Assembly (NCBI GenBank): GCA_036389485.1
Contig: DASVPR010000018.1
Coordinates: 1 to 64,000 of the forward strand
Direction: 5' to 3'
DNA from: CADCVT01 sp036389485
GTDB lineage: Bacteria > Actinomycetota > Thermoleophilia > Solirubrobacterales > Solirubrobacteraceae
Length of the DNA: 64,000 bases
The position numbers and the translations under genes are program-made. The notes below the pieces were generated by a model, which saw only the letters and a list, made by a program, of their open reading frames with translations, was not told where the DNA came from and did no database searches. This document shows positions 52,828 to 61,658 of this stretch, piece after piece. The stretch's first letter is position 1. Each line of letters starts with the position of its first letter.

Positions 52828-54390
52828 ATGCCGATCCGGAGCCCGCACCCCGACGTCACGATCCCCGACTCGCCGCTGACGCTGTTCGTCCTCGAGCGCG
52901 CGGCCGAACTCGGCGACAAGCCCGCTCTGGTCGACGGCCCGAGCGGCCGCACGCTCACCTACGAGCAGCTGCAGCGCTCGGTCGGCCGGGTCGCCGCCGG
53001 CCTGCAGGCGCGCGGCTTCGAGAAGGGCGACACCTACGCGATCTTCCTGCCGAACTGCCCCGAGTACGCGGTCGCGTTCCACGGGGCGGCGTTCGCCGGC
53101 GGCGTCGTCACGACGATCAACCCCGTCTACAACGTCGACGAGATCGAGCACCAGCTGAAGGACTCCGCCGCGAAGTTCCTCGTCACGCATCCGGGTGCGG
53201 TGGAGAACGCGGTGAAGGCCGCGGAGCGCACGGGGGTGGAAGAGGTCTTCGTGCTCGGCGAGGCCGAGGGGGCGACCCCGGTCGCCGAGATCGTCGCGGA
53301 CGAGCCGCTCGCCGAGCAGGTCGCGGTCGACCAGTCCGACACGGTCGCGTTGCCGTACTCGAGCGGGACCACCGGGCTGCCGAAGGGCGTGATGCTCTCG
53401 CACCGCAACCTCGTGGCGAACATGGTCCAGGCCGCGACGCCGTTCCGCCTCTCCGAGGACGACGTGGTCATCGCCGTCCTGCCGTTCTTCCACATCTACG
53501 GCATGACCGTGCTGATGAACATCGGCCTGCGGACCGGGATGAAGATCGTCACGATGCCGCGCTTCGACCTCGAGGGCTTCCTGCAGAACATCCAGGAGCA
53601 CGGGGTCACGCGGGCGTACGTCGTGCCGCCGATCGCGCTGGCGCTGGCGAAGCACCCGCTCGTCGACCAGTACGACCTCTCGTCGCTGGAGGGCGTCTTC
53701 AGCGGGGCCGCGCCGCTGGGCGCCGAGCTGGAGGTCGCGGTGGGCGAGCGGCTGGGCTGCCGCGTCTCGCAGGGCTACGGCATGACCGAGACCTCGCCGG
53801 TGACCCATTCCGTCCCGCACGAGGAGGGCGCCGAGCGGCCGGGGACGATCGGGCCGGCGCTGCCGAACACGGAGTGCCGCATCGTCGACCCGGAGACGGG
53901 CGAGGACGCCGAGGAGGGCGGGCGCGGCGAGCTGTGGATCCGCGGGCCGCAGGTCATGCAGGGCTACCTCAACAACGAGGAGGCCACGCGGAGCACGATC
54001 GACGGCGACGGCTGGCTGCACACCGGCGACGTGGCGATCGTCGACGCCGACGGCTACTTCTCGATCGTCGACCGGGTCAAGGAGCTGATCAAGTACAAGG
54101 GCTTCCAGGTCGCGCCGGCGGAGCTCGAGGCGCTGCTGCTCCAGCACCCGGGCGTGCAGGACGCCGCCGTGATCCCGCTGCCGGACGAGGAGGCGGGCGA
54201 GATCCCGAAGGCGTTCCTCGTGCTGAAGGACGAGTCGGTCTCGCCGGAGGAGGTCCAGCGGTTCGTGGCCGAGAAGGTCTCGACGTACAAGCAGATCCGC
54301 GCGGTCGAGGTGGTCGACGAGATCCCGAAGTCGGCGTCGGGGAAGATCCTGCGGCGCGTGCTGCGCGACCGCGAGACGTCGCGGGCCTAG
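52828..54390 (+). CDS. Acyl-CoA synthetase / 4-coumarate-CoA ligase-like AMP-binding enzyme
   Basis: 520 residues from ATG 52828, 7 bases after TAGCGT (leaderless). The adenylation motifs are complete: P-loop VALPYSSGTTGLPKGVMLSH, aromatic motif AVLPFFHIYGMTVLMN, GYGMTETSPVTHSVPH, WLHTGDVAIVDADGYFSIVD, RVKELIKYKGFQVAPAELEA and the catalytic Lys in PKSASGKILRRVLRD. It activates a carboxylic acid with ATP and loads it on CoA; the 4CL-like sequence suggests aromatic or medium-chain acids. An upstream open frame from 52711 is a shadow. The stop overlaps the convergent propeller gene by 4 bases. Confidence 0.95.
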   Translation: MPIRSPHPDVTIPDSPLTLFVLERAAELGDKPALVDGPSGRTLTYEQLQRSVGRVAAGLQARGFEKGDTYAIFLPNCPEYAVAFHGAAFAGGVVTTINPVYNVDEIEHQLKDSAAKFLVTHPGAVENAVKAAERTGVEEVFVLGEAEGATPVAEIVADEPLAEQVAVDQSDTVALPYSSGTTGLPKGVMLSHRNLVANMVQAATPFRLSEDDVVIAVLPFFHIYGMTVLMNIGLRTGMKIVTMPRFDLEGFLQNIQEHGVTRAYVVPPIALALAKHPLVDQYDLSSLEGVFSGAAPLGAELEVAVGERLGCRVSQGYGMTETSPVTHSVPHEEGAERPGTIGPALPNTECRIVDPETGEDAEEGGRGELWIRGPQVMQGYLNNEEATRSTIDGDGWLHTGDVAIVDADGYFSIVDRVKELIKYKGFQVAPAELEALLLQHPGVQDAAVIPLPDEEAGEIPKAFLVLKDESVSPEEVQRFVAEKVSTYKQIRAVEVVDEIPKSASGKILRRVLRDRETSRA

Positions 54391-56243
54391 CGCGCGAGGG
54401 CGTGCCCGCGGGCCAGCGGGCAGAGGAGCGGCCTCGGGTCGGGCCTCGGCGCTCCCTGTGCCGCCACCGGCGCGTGGCTCGAGAGCAATCTCGTCGTGTT
54501 CGTGTCGACGTCGTGGAGGAAGACGCCGGGGAGGTCCTTCGGCTTGCCGGGCGCGGGTGCGGTCGACGTGAAGACCACGCGCCGGCCGTCGGCGTCGACG
54601 GCGGGCTCGGAGGCATAGCCGCCGCGGCTGATCACGGTCGTCGTGGCGGTGAAGCGGTCGTAGAGGCGGACCTCCGCCCTGCGGCCGGCGCGCGCGCGGG
54701 GGCGCGCGGCGTAGGCGACGAAGCGGCCGTCTGACGAGATCGAGGGTTCGAACGCGAAGACGTCCGCGCCGCTGATCGCGGTGGTGGTGCTCCCGTCGCG
54801 GACGTAGACGCGCGACTGGCCCCCGGGCGCGCCGAGGTTCGTGGCGCGGCTCGTGAAGGCGACGATCGAGCCGTCGGCGCTGGCCGTGGGCTCCGCGGCC
54901 TCGGCGTTCGCCGGGCCGGCGGGGCCGCGGCTGACGAGCGTCGTGTGCTCGGTGTCGACGTCGCGGTGCTGGACGCGGCCGCTCGCGGTCGTGAAGACGA
55001 TCGCGTCGCCGTCGTCGGTGATCCGCGGCTCGAAGACGGAGCCGCCCGCGAGGCGCCGGGTCGCGCCCGTCCGGCGGTCCGCGAGCCACAGGCCGTTCGT
55101 CGACCCTCCGTCGCGCGCGTCGGTCGCCTCGAACAGCACCCGCTGACCGTCCCCGGAGACCGACGGGTTGTAGGCGGTGCGCGACGGTCCCTCGACGCCG
55201 CGCGGGTGGCTGACCTGCAGCCCGATCGCGCCCGGGAGCTCGCGCAGCTTCACGCGCATCTCGCCGTAGCGCTTGGCGAAGTTGAGGTTCCCCTCGGCCT
55301 GCTCGTACGCGACCGCCGCGCCGTCGGCGGAGAGGGCGGCGTTGTAGGCGGAGCTGGGCAGGCCGATCGAGGAGCGCCCCGCGACGGTGAACGTCGTGCC
55401 CTCGTCGACGTGCGCGCCCCGGACGACGATCTCGCCGCGCGTGCGCGCCTCGGGGATCTTGGCGCGGTAGGCGTCCCAGATCACGACCTTGCCGTCATCG
55501 GAGATCGACGGGTTGTTCGCGTAGTCGGCGGGCGGGAGCAGGGCCTTCTTCGGGCCGATGGTCGGCGGCGGGCCGTTGTAGCGGCTCTGGCCGAGCCAGC
55601 GGGGGATCTGGCGGATCTGGCGGTCGAGGAGGAGGCGGGCCTGGTGGCGGGACATCGAGCCGGTCCGGACGCCGCGCCGCGCCATCGCTCTGAGCTCGCC
55701 GATGGCCCGGACGTGCATCTGCGCCGTCGTCCGGCCGTGGAGCCGGCCGATCTGGAGCGGGCTCGTCTCGGCGCGGCGCAGCTGGAGGAACTCCTGGTTG
55801 GGCGTTCCGAAGATCCGTCGCGACGCGCGCGGGACCGCCGTCTGGTGCAGCGAGTGGAACAGGATGTGCTGGCTCATGTGGCCCTGGGTGAGGACCCGGA
55901 GCGCCCTGCTCTGCAGCACCCGCCTCATCCGCGGCGTCGCCCGGCGCGTCGCGACCAGCCGGCGCGCGAGCTGGCGCGGCGTGAACCCCCGCTCGCGGGC
56001 GAGCTGCTCGAGGTCGTGCGCGGCGTCGTCGCGCAGGTGACGCCAGATCGCGCCCCGGTCCGCGCGCAGCAGCCGGTAGAGACGCTCCTCGTCGAACGGG
56101 AGCCAGTGCTGGTAGACCCAGTCCTCGGTCGGGAGCCAGTGCGGGAGCGCGCCGGGCGGCGCGTCGGAGTCCTGCGCGGAGGCGCCGGGGGCGGCCGCGA
56201 AGAGGAGAGCGAAGGCCGCGAGCAGCCCGAAGAGGAACCTCAT
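54387..56243 (-). CDS. Secreted PD40/TolB-like beta-propeller protein
   Basis: 618 residues. Signal peptide FLFGLLAAFALLFAAAPGAS. Residues about 25-210 are helical and Arg/His-rich (WVYQHWLPFDEERLYRLLRA, LTQGHMSQHILFHSLHQTAV) and not recognised. From about 225 a propeller with repeats of the form NPSISDDGKVVIWDAYRA, YNAALSADGAAVAYEQAEGN, YNPSVSGDGQRVLFEATDAR, FEPRITDDGDAIVFTTASGR and FEPSISSDGRFVAYAARPRA, typical of PD40/TolB strands. It probably acts outside the membrane as a binding scaffold. It is the last gene of an apparent operon, starting 9 bases after the VioB-like gene. Confidence 0.87.
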   Translation of the reverse strand: MRFLFGLLAAFALLFAAAPGASAQDSDAPPGALPHWLPTEDWVYQHWLPFDEERLYRLLRADRGAIWRHLRDDAAHDLEQLARERGFTPRQLARRLVATRRATPRMRRVLQSRALRVLTQGHMSQHILFHSLHQTAVPRASRRIFGTPNQEFLQLRRAETSPLQIGRLHGRTTAQMHVRAIGELRAMARRGVRTGSMSRHQARLLLDRQIRQIPRWLGQSRYNGPPPTIGPKKALLPPADYANNPSISDDGKVVIWDAYRAKIPEARTRGEIVVRGAHVDEGTTFTVAGRSSIGLPSSAYNAALSADGAAVAYEQAEGNLNFAKRYGEMRVKLRELPGAIGLQVSHPRGVEGPSRTAYNPSVSGDGQRVLFEATDARDGGSTNGLWLADRRTGATRRLAGGSVFEPRITDDGDAIVFTTASGRVQHRDVDTEHTTLVSRGPAGPANAEAAEPTASADGSIVAFTSRATNLGAPGGQSRVYVRDGSTTTAISGADVFAFEPSISSDGRFVAYAARPRARAGRRAEVRLYDRFTATTTVISRGGYASEPAVDADGRRVVFTSTAPAPGKPKDLPGVFLHDVDTNTTRLLSSHAPVAAQGAPRPDPRPLLCPLARGHALAR

Positions 56244-56252
56244 GGCGCAACG

Positions 56253-57881
56253 TTACTCCGGGAACTGGTCGGCGATCCAGCGCTCGAAGAGCGCGATCTG
56301 CGCCGGGGTCCATCTGATGTCGGGCGGCGGCGGCATCCGGCGGTTCTCCGCTCGCACGCGGAGCACGATGTCCTGGGCGCCCTCGCTTGCCTCGGCGAGG
56401 TCGGCGAGGTTCAGGATGTTGCGCATGTGCCTGACGTCCTTGGGCCGGAAGAGCGGCCGGATGTCGCGGGCGAAGCTCGTCCCCGGCTGCGCCTGCGGGT
56501 CCTCGAGGTAGGCCAGACGCGCTCGGTCGGAGATCAGCAGGTCGGCGAGGAACGGATCCGCCCCGTCGCGAGAGTCGGCGGCGCGCATCTCCTCGACCTT
56601 CGCGATCGCCGCCCGGGTGCGCGCCGCGTGGACGGCGCGGCGCGCGGCGTCGTCGGCCGGCAGGTGCAGCTCGTCGGGCAACCCGAACGGGACGGCCGCG
56701 ACCTCGCCCGCGCCGTCGCGCGGCATCGTCGTGAGCTGCCGCGCGATGAACGCGAGCCGCGACCGCATCTCGGCGAACATCCAGCCGGTGAGCAGCGCCC
56801 GCGGCGCGCCGGTCGACAGGAGGTGGTCCTCGGCGAACCCGAGCAGCAGCGCGTAGCGCAGGTCGGCCAGCTGCGCCCACCGGCGCGTGCGCGCGTCCGC
56901 GATCTGCTCGGCGCGCGGGTCGGTCGGCACGGCGCGGGTCGCGCTCGGCCCGCTCGCGGCGGGGAACGCGACGAGGTCCTGCGTTCCGCGGAACATCCCG
57001 AGGAAGCGCTCGTAGTGCGAGGCCTCGCCGCCGGGCGCCATGCCCTCGCCCTGCTCGCCGACGTCGCGGATCGCCCGCAGCGCGGCCGCCCGGTCGGGCA
57101 CGCGGTGCACGCGCACCCCGCCGACCTGCCAGTCCTCCGAGGCCGCCTGACGCTCGGCCGACTCCGGGTGGAACGCGCTGTCCGGGAGGTGCCACGCCTC
57201 CGGCTCGGCCTGACGGAAGACGATCGCGCCCAGCGCCCGCACCATCGCGTCCCACTCCGGGTCGCCGGAGTCGTCCGCCGCGCCGCCCGCGCCGCTGCTG
57301 AACACGAGGCCGAGCAGGCCGTACAGCACGCCGACGCGGTTGATGACGTCGCCGGCGGACTCGCGCGCGAGCGCGACGATGTCGTCGATCCCGGTCGCGC
57401 TGGCGGGCGACTCGGCCACCACGTACTTCGCCAGCGATCGCTGCGACAGCGGCTCGAGGTGCAGCGCGAACGGATACAGGTCCTTGCGCGGGGGGAACCG
57501 CTCGCGCTCGAAGTTCGGCGCCATTCCGAGCAGCAGCAGGAGGTTCTGGACGGTGAACAGGTGCCCCATCTCCTCGCGGGCGACGTCCAGCAGCACGCGG
57601 GGCCAGGAGCCGTCGATGCTCTCGTCGAGGGCGTCCCGCAGCCCGGGGTCGGTGACCTCGTCGGTGACCTTGAGCGAGTACGCCGCGTACAGGTACTGGA
57701 CCATCAGCGCGTGCTCGACCTCGGCCGCCGACTCGAGCAGCACCCGCGCCTTGCCGATCGGTGCGGGGAACGGCGTGAGGTCGGGCACCTCGACGACGCC
57801 GGTCGGCTCGACGGCGAGCGTGCGCCGCGTCTCGGCCTCCGGCACCTCGACGCGGATCCACCTCAGCTCGGGGGCGGGCAC
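56253..57881 (-). CDS. Ferritin-like (VioB/iminophenylpyruvate dimer synthase-type) domain protein
   Basis: 542 residues. The N-terminal 250 residues form a ferritin-like di-iron-type bundle: KARVLLESAAEVEHALMVQY then LYAAYSLKVTDEVTD, VLLDVAREEMGHLFTVQNLL and LGMAPNFERERFPPRKDLYP, with ExxH pairs. This layout is that of the VioB domain known from violacein/indolocarbazole biosynthesis, found alone in many bacteria. A later segment SHYERFLGMFRGTQDLVAFP fits the same family. The C-terminal tail (SFARDIRPLFRPKDVRHMRN) resembles a small cytochrome-like or helical extension, without a CxxCH heme motif. It lies 7 bases after the Ycf48-like gene. The chemistry is unknown. Confidence 0.87.
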   Translation of the reverse strand: MPAPELRWIRVEVPEAETRRTLAVEPTGVVEVPDLTPFPAPIGKARVLLESAAEVEHALMVQYLYAAYSLKVTDEVTDPGLRDALDESIDGSWPRVLLDVAREEMGHLFTVQNLLLLLGMAPNFERERFPPRKDLYPFALHLEPLSQRSLAKYVVAESPASATGIDDIVALARESAGDVINRVGVLYGLLGLVFSSGAGGAADDSGDPEWDAMVRALGAIVFRQAEPEAWHLPDSAFHPESAERQAASEDWQVGGVRVHRVPDRAAALRAIRDVGEQGEGMAPGGEASHYERFLGMFRGTQDLVAFPAASGPSATRAVPTDPRAEQIADARTRRWAQLADLRYALLLGFAEDHLLSTGAPRALLTGWMFAEMRSRLAFIARQLTTMPRDGAGEVAAVPFGLPDELHLPADDAARRAVHAARTRAAIAKVEEMRAADSRDGADPFLADLLISDRARLAYLEDPQAQPGTSFARDIRPLFRPKDVRHMRNILNLADLAEASEGAQDIVLRVRAENRRMPPPPDIRWTPAQIALFERWIADQFPE

Positions 57882-57888
57882 GGCTGCG

Positions 57889-59199
57889 CTACGGCTCGAC
57901 GAGCAGCGTGCCGCTCTCGTCGTCGTCGTCGATGCTGACCCGGAAGATGTAGTAGCCCGGCCCGTCCGCCTCTTCGCCTTCCCACGTCGCCTCGGCCACG
58001 GCGGCGGCGCCTTCGGGCTCGTCGAGCGGGGTGGCGACGTGCCGTCCGAAGCGGTCCCACACGTCGACCCGGACCGAGCGCGCTCCGGCGGGGGGCGCGA
58101 GTGGGATGCGCACCGGGAACGACGTGCGCAGCGGCTCCTCCGGCGCCACGGCCGCCTCGGCCGCCAGGAGCCGCGGGCCGGCCTCCCGCTCGGTCGGCAC
58201 CGCCGCCTCCGAGTACTTGTAGACCGTGTCGCCGGAGGCGTAGCCGACCAGCTCCGGCTCGCGGAAGAACCGGAAGCGGTTGAGGAACTTGCCGACGTGG
58301 TTGGCGTCGACCCACGTCCTGCCGCCGTCGCGCGTCTCGCTGGTGAAGCCGCCGGAGAAGTCCGCGGTGCCCCAGCCGCCGACCCAGCCCAGGTCGCGGT
58401 CGGCGAAGCCGACGCCCTCGACGTTCGCGTTGCCCTGCGGATCGGTGATCGCCCTGCGCTCCCACGTCATCCCGCCGTCCGTGGTCTTCAGGACGGCGCC
58501 CGCCGAGAAGTTCTCGAGCGAGACGTAGCCGACCTGCTCGTCGACGAAGTGGAGCTTCCAGCCCCACTCGCCCTTGGGGAGGTCGAGCCCCTCGACGAGG
58601 TTGCGCCAGCTCGCCCCGCCGTCCTCGGTGAAGAGGACGACCGGCGTGACATCGCGGCGCTTCGGCCGCGCGACATCCGGCGGGGCCTTGCCGCCGACCA
58701 CCCAGCCGTGGTCGGCGTCGGGGAACAGCACGTCCACGAGGAGCGTCGCGTGCGCGTCCATGCTCTGCGCCGTCCACGTCCGACCGCCGTCGACGGTCTT
58801 GATCACGCCGGTCGGCAGCGACGGCTCGTTGGTGCCGGAGCCGTAGACGACGCGCTCGTCGACGACGCTGAGGCCGCAGATCGCGGGGGGCGCCTCGCGC
58901 AGCGCGGCGACGCTCGTCACGACCGACCACGTCGCGCCTCCGTCCTCGGTCTCGAAGAGGCGGCGCGCGGGGTCCTCGAGCACGCCGACCCAGCCGCGGC
59001 TCTCGGTGGCGAAGGCGACGCAGCGCAGGTACGCCTGGCCGCGCGCCGAGAGCTGGCGGCGCCAGGCCTGGCCGCCGTCGGTCGTGTGCAGGACGTGGCC
59101 GTTGCTGTTGACGGCCCAGCCCCGCTGCGGGTCGGTGAACCAGATGTCGTCGGTCCGCGAGGAGGCGATGGGCGCGTTCGTGCGGCGCCATTCGTTCAT
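57889..59199 (-). CDS. Ycf48/BNR-like beta-propeller protein
   Basis: 436 residues from ATG 59199, no signal peptide. Repeated blades carry Asp-box-like turns: DIWFTDPQRGWAVNSNGHVL then TTDGGQAWRRQ, TEDGGATWSVV, KTVDGGRTWTAQ, TEDGGASWRNLV, KTTDGGMTWERR and TRDGGRTWVDA. That is six S/T-x-D-G-G-x-x-W motifs, as in Ycf48 and sialidase-like propellers. A C-terminal beta-sandwich (FPVRIPLAPPAGARSVRVDV, then GYYIFRVSIDDDDESG) follows. It is the first gene of the three-gene operon with the VioB-like and PD40 genes, and may bind or assemble a partner. Confidence 0.88.
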   Translation of the reverse strand: MNEWRRTNAPIASSRTDDIWFTDPQRGWAVNSNGHVLHTTDGGQAWRRQLSARGQAYLRCVAFATESRGWVGVLEDPARRLFETEDGGATWSVVTSVAALREAPPAICGLSVVDERVVYGSGTNEPSLPTGVIKTVDGGRTWTAQSMDAHATLLVDVLFPDADHGWVVGGKAPPDVARPKRRDVTPVVLFTEDGGASWRNLVEGLDLPKGEWGWKLHFVDEQVGYVSLENFSAGAVLKTTDGGMTWERRAITDPQGNANVEGVGFADRDLGWVGGWGTADFSGGFTSETRDGGRTWVDANHVGKFLNRFRFFREPELVGYASGDTVYKYSEAAVPTEREAGPRLLAAEAAVAPEEPLRTSFPVRIPLAPPAGARSVRVDVWDRFGRHVATPLDEPEGAAAVAEATWEGEEADGPGYYIFRVSIDDDDESGTLLVEP

Positions 59200-59267
59200 G
59201 GGCGTGAGCCTTGCACCAGGAACCGTCCAATGCAAAGGCGCTCTCGACTCGAGAGCCAGGACGGGTG

Positions 59268-60395
59268 CTACCGCGCGAGCCAGGCCTTCAGGCGGAGCAC
59301 CCTCTTCGCGGCCTCCTCCACCCGCCATCGCGGCAGGCGGCCGGCGCGCGCGTCGGCCAGGAGGATGCGGTACGCGGTCGCGGAGCCCTGCTCGGTGTTC
59401 GCGTAGAGGAGGAGGTCGAGGCCGGCGGTGAGCGCGCGGCGGGCGGGGGTGCGCTCCTTCGCGAGGGCGGGGGTCTCGAGGGCGTCGGAGATCGTGACCG
59501 GCCACGCGCCGCCGCGCGGCAGCTCGCGATACGCGCGGGCGCTGAGGACGGCCGGCTCGGGGCCGGTCAGCCGCGGGTAGACGGCGCTGGCGAGCATCGT
59601 GAGCGTCCCCGGCTGCGTGCCGCAGGCGCGGTACGGCGCGAGGTCGCGGCGCAGCGCGGCGGCGGGGACGTCGACGGTCGCGGGCGCGTCGTCGGTGTTG
59701 ACGCGCGCGTACCCGAGGCCCGGGAAGTGCTTCAGCGCCGCCGCGACCCGCGCCTCGCGCAGCCCGCGCGCGAACGCGCACGCGTCGCGGGCGACCTCTC
59801 CGGGCGTCCTCCCGAACGCGCGCGAGCCGAGGAACGTCCCGGCGTGGGCGACGTCCGCGACCGGCGCGAGGTCGACCGTGATGCCGAGGCCGCGCAGCAT
59901 CCGTCCCGTGGCGCGGCCCTCGGCGCGCGGCGAGCGCATCGCGGCCGCGGACGTACTCGGCGGCCCGCTCAGCCGCTTCACGATCCCGCCCTCCTGGTCG
60001 ATCATCACCAGCACCTTCGGCCGGCCGCCGGCGCGCGCCGCGCGGTGCAGGCTCGCGATCGCCCGGCGGATCGCGGCCCGCGGCTGCGCGACGTTGTCCG
60101 CGAAGAGGATCACCCCGCCGACCTCGCCGCGGCGGATGCGCCGGAGGAGCACGCGGGACGGAGTCGGCCCGGACCACCGCGCGACGATCGTCTGCCCGAG
60201 CGCCTCGTCGAGCCCGAGGCGGAGGCGGTCGACCGCGTCCTCACCCTCCCGGGGCGCGGTCGCCGTGGCGGGAGGGGCAGCCTCGGTCGTCGCGGAGGCG
60301 CCGCCGCTCGGCGCGACCGGCCGCGGCTCGTCGTCCCCTCCGCACCCGGTGAGGAGGACGCTCGCGGTAAGGGCGATGAGTTTCGCGACGCGCAC
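59268..60395 (-). CDS. Glycoside hydrolase family 3 lipoprotein (NagZ-like)
   Basis: 375 residues from GTG 60395. A lipoprotein signal VAKLIALTASVLLTGCGG ends at a lipobox Cys, followed by a Thr/Ala/Pro-rich linker. The GH3 barrel shows GGVILFADNVAQPRAAIRRA, VLVMIDQEGGIVKRLSGPPS, ITVDLAPVADVAHAGTFLGS, RAFGRTPGEVARDACAFARG and the NagZ signature AALKHFPGLGYARVNTDDAP. It is probably an extracytoplasmic beta-N-acetylhexosaminidase acting on peptidoglycan or a related glycan. The NagZ catalytic His loop (KHFPGxG) is intact in its first part. It is divergent from the YbhN-like gene. Confidence 0.9.
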   Translation of the reverse strand: MRVAKLIALTASVLLTGCGGDDEPRPVAPSGGASATTEAAPPATATAPREGEDAVDRLRLGLDEALGQTIVARWSGPTPSRVLLRRIRRGEVGGVILFADNVAQPRAAIRRAIASLHRAARAGGRPKVLVMIDQEGGIVKRLSGPPSTSAAAMRSPRAEGRATGRMLRGLGITVDLAPVADVAHAGTFLGSRAFGRTPGEVARDACAFARGLREARVAAALKHFPGLGYARVNTDDAPATVDVPAAALRRDLAPYRACGTQPGTLTMLASAVYPRLTGPEPAVLSARAYRELPRGGAWPVTISDALETPALAKERTPARRALTAGLDLLLYANTEQGSATAYRILLADARAGRLPRWRVEEAAKRVLRLKAWLAR

Positions 60396-60536
60396 GGGTC
60401 GAAGCGTATGTCCGACTCCTGATCCGAACCCGAGCGCCTCGCGAAGAAGACGAGGGATCCGGGACCACCCCCTAAGGGAGCACATCAAGGGGGATCCCCC
60501 GATGCGGCCCCGGCAGAGGTCGCCGACACTGAGACC

Positions 60537-61658
60537 ATGGCCACGTTCGCCCAGCCCCCCGCCCCGACGATCGCCCGCGAGAGCGGCGCGCGGGGCTCGC
60601 GTGGCCGCCTCGGGCGCCTCCGCTCCGCCGCCTCCGCCCGCGGCGCGTCCGCCCTCGACGCGCTGCTCGCCGCCGCCCAGCCCCAGGGCGCGACGGCCGC
60701 CGCCCTCGCGGAGCGGCCGCGGTGGCTGCCCCGGATCGAGGGCCGCAAGGCGATCGCGCTCGGCGTGGCCGGCCTTGCGGCCCTCGCGGTCGTGCTCACG
60801 ACCGGGCCGGGCGCCGAGCTGGCCTCCGCCTTCGACCGCGCCGCCAGCGCCGACTGGCGCTGGGCCGCCCTCGGCGTCGTCTTCGAGGCGCTCGCCTTCG
60901 CCGGGTACGCGACGCTCTTCTGGCACGTCGCCGGCCGCTCCGCTCCGGGGCTGGGCCTGCGCGGCGCGACCGAGATCAGCCTCGCCGGCGCCGCCGCGAC
61001 CCGGCTGCTTCCCACGGCCGGCCTCGGCGGGATCGCGCTGACGCTCTGGGCGCTCGCCCGCCGCGGTCTCAGCCCGTCGATCGCGGTCCGCACGCTGCTC
61101 ACCTTCCTGATCCTCGTCTACACGGTGTTCATGGCCGCGCTCGCGGTCACGGGCCTCCTCCTCGCGACCGGCGCCGCGCCGGGCGACGGCCCGCTCGCGC
61201 TCATGCTCGCCCCCGCGGCGTTCGGCCTCACGGTGATCGGCGCCGCGCTCGCGCTCAGCCGCCGCGACGGCCTGTTCGGGCGCGCGGTGACCGACGCCCT
61301 CGCGTTCGCCCGCGGCGCGGACCCCCGCCTGCTCGGCGCGCTCGCCTGGTGGGGCTTCGACCTCGCCGTCCTCTTCACGACCTTCCAGGCCCTCGGCGCG
61401 CCGCCGGCGGCCGCCGTCCTCGTCCTCGCGTACTTCACCGGCATGGTCGGGAACACGATCCCGCTCCCCGGCCTCGTCGCCGGCGGGACGATCGGCGCGC
61501 TCGTCGCCTTCGGCGTCGACGCCTCGGTCGCCGTCCCCGCCGTGCTCGCCTACCGCGCGATCGCGCTGTGGCTGCCGGCGGTCCTCGGCTCCGTCGCGCT
61601 CGCGGGCATGCGCCAGTCGGCCCAGCGCAGCGCGATCGTCGCGGCGGCCGCCGCCTAG
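60537..61658 (+). CDS. YbhN/UPF0104 family membrane protein (flippase-like domain)
   Basis: 373 residues with about eight membrane helices (IALGVAGLAALAVVLTTGPG, WRWAALGVVFEALAFAGYAT, TLLTFLILVYTVFMAALAVT, LALMLAPAAFGLTVIGAALA, LGALAWWGFDLAVLFTTFQA, AVLVLAYFTGMVGNTIPLPG and others). The block AYFTGMVGNTIPLPGLVAGG is the PPG-type signature of the lysylphosphatidylglycerol synthase transmembrane (flippase) domain. The first 65 residues are a disordered, basic/Ala-rich cytoplasmic tail. No synthetase domain is attached. It may move a lipid across the membrane. A GGGGGATCCCCC palindrome lies 37 bases upstream of its ATG (60489-60500). Confidence 0.88.
   Translation: MATFAQPPAPTIARESGARGSRGRLGRLRSAASARGASALDALLAAAQPQGATAAALAERPRWLPRIEGRKAIALGVAGLAALAVVLTTGPGAELASAFDRAASADWRWAALGVVFEALAFAGYATLFWHVAGRSAPGLGLRGATEISLAGAAATRLLPTAGLGGIALTLWALARRGLSPSIAVRTLLTFLILVYTVFMAALAVTGLLLATGAAPGDGPLALMLAPAAFGLTVIGAALALSRRDGLFGRAVTDALAFARGADPRLLGALAWWGFDLAVLFTTFQALGAPPAAAVLVLAYFTGMVGNTIPLPGLVAGGTIGALVAFGVDASVAVPAVLAYRAIALWLPAVLGSVALAGMRQSAQRSAIVAAAAA

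Noticed and set aside
54387..54390. Overlap of convergent stops as an error
   Set aside because: Four-base convergent overlaps recur in this window (23761-23764, 61655-61658), so they are normal here.
60489..60500. GGGGGATCCCCC palindrome as an operator
   Set aside because: Perfect but low complexity and isolated; no regulator is adjacent, so it is mentioned only with the YbhN gene.
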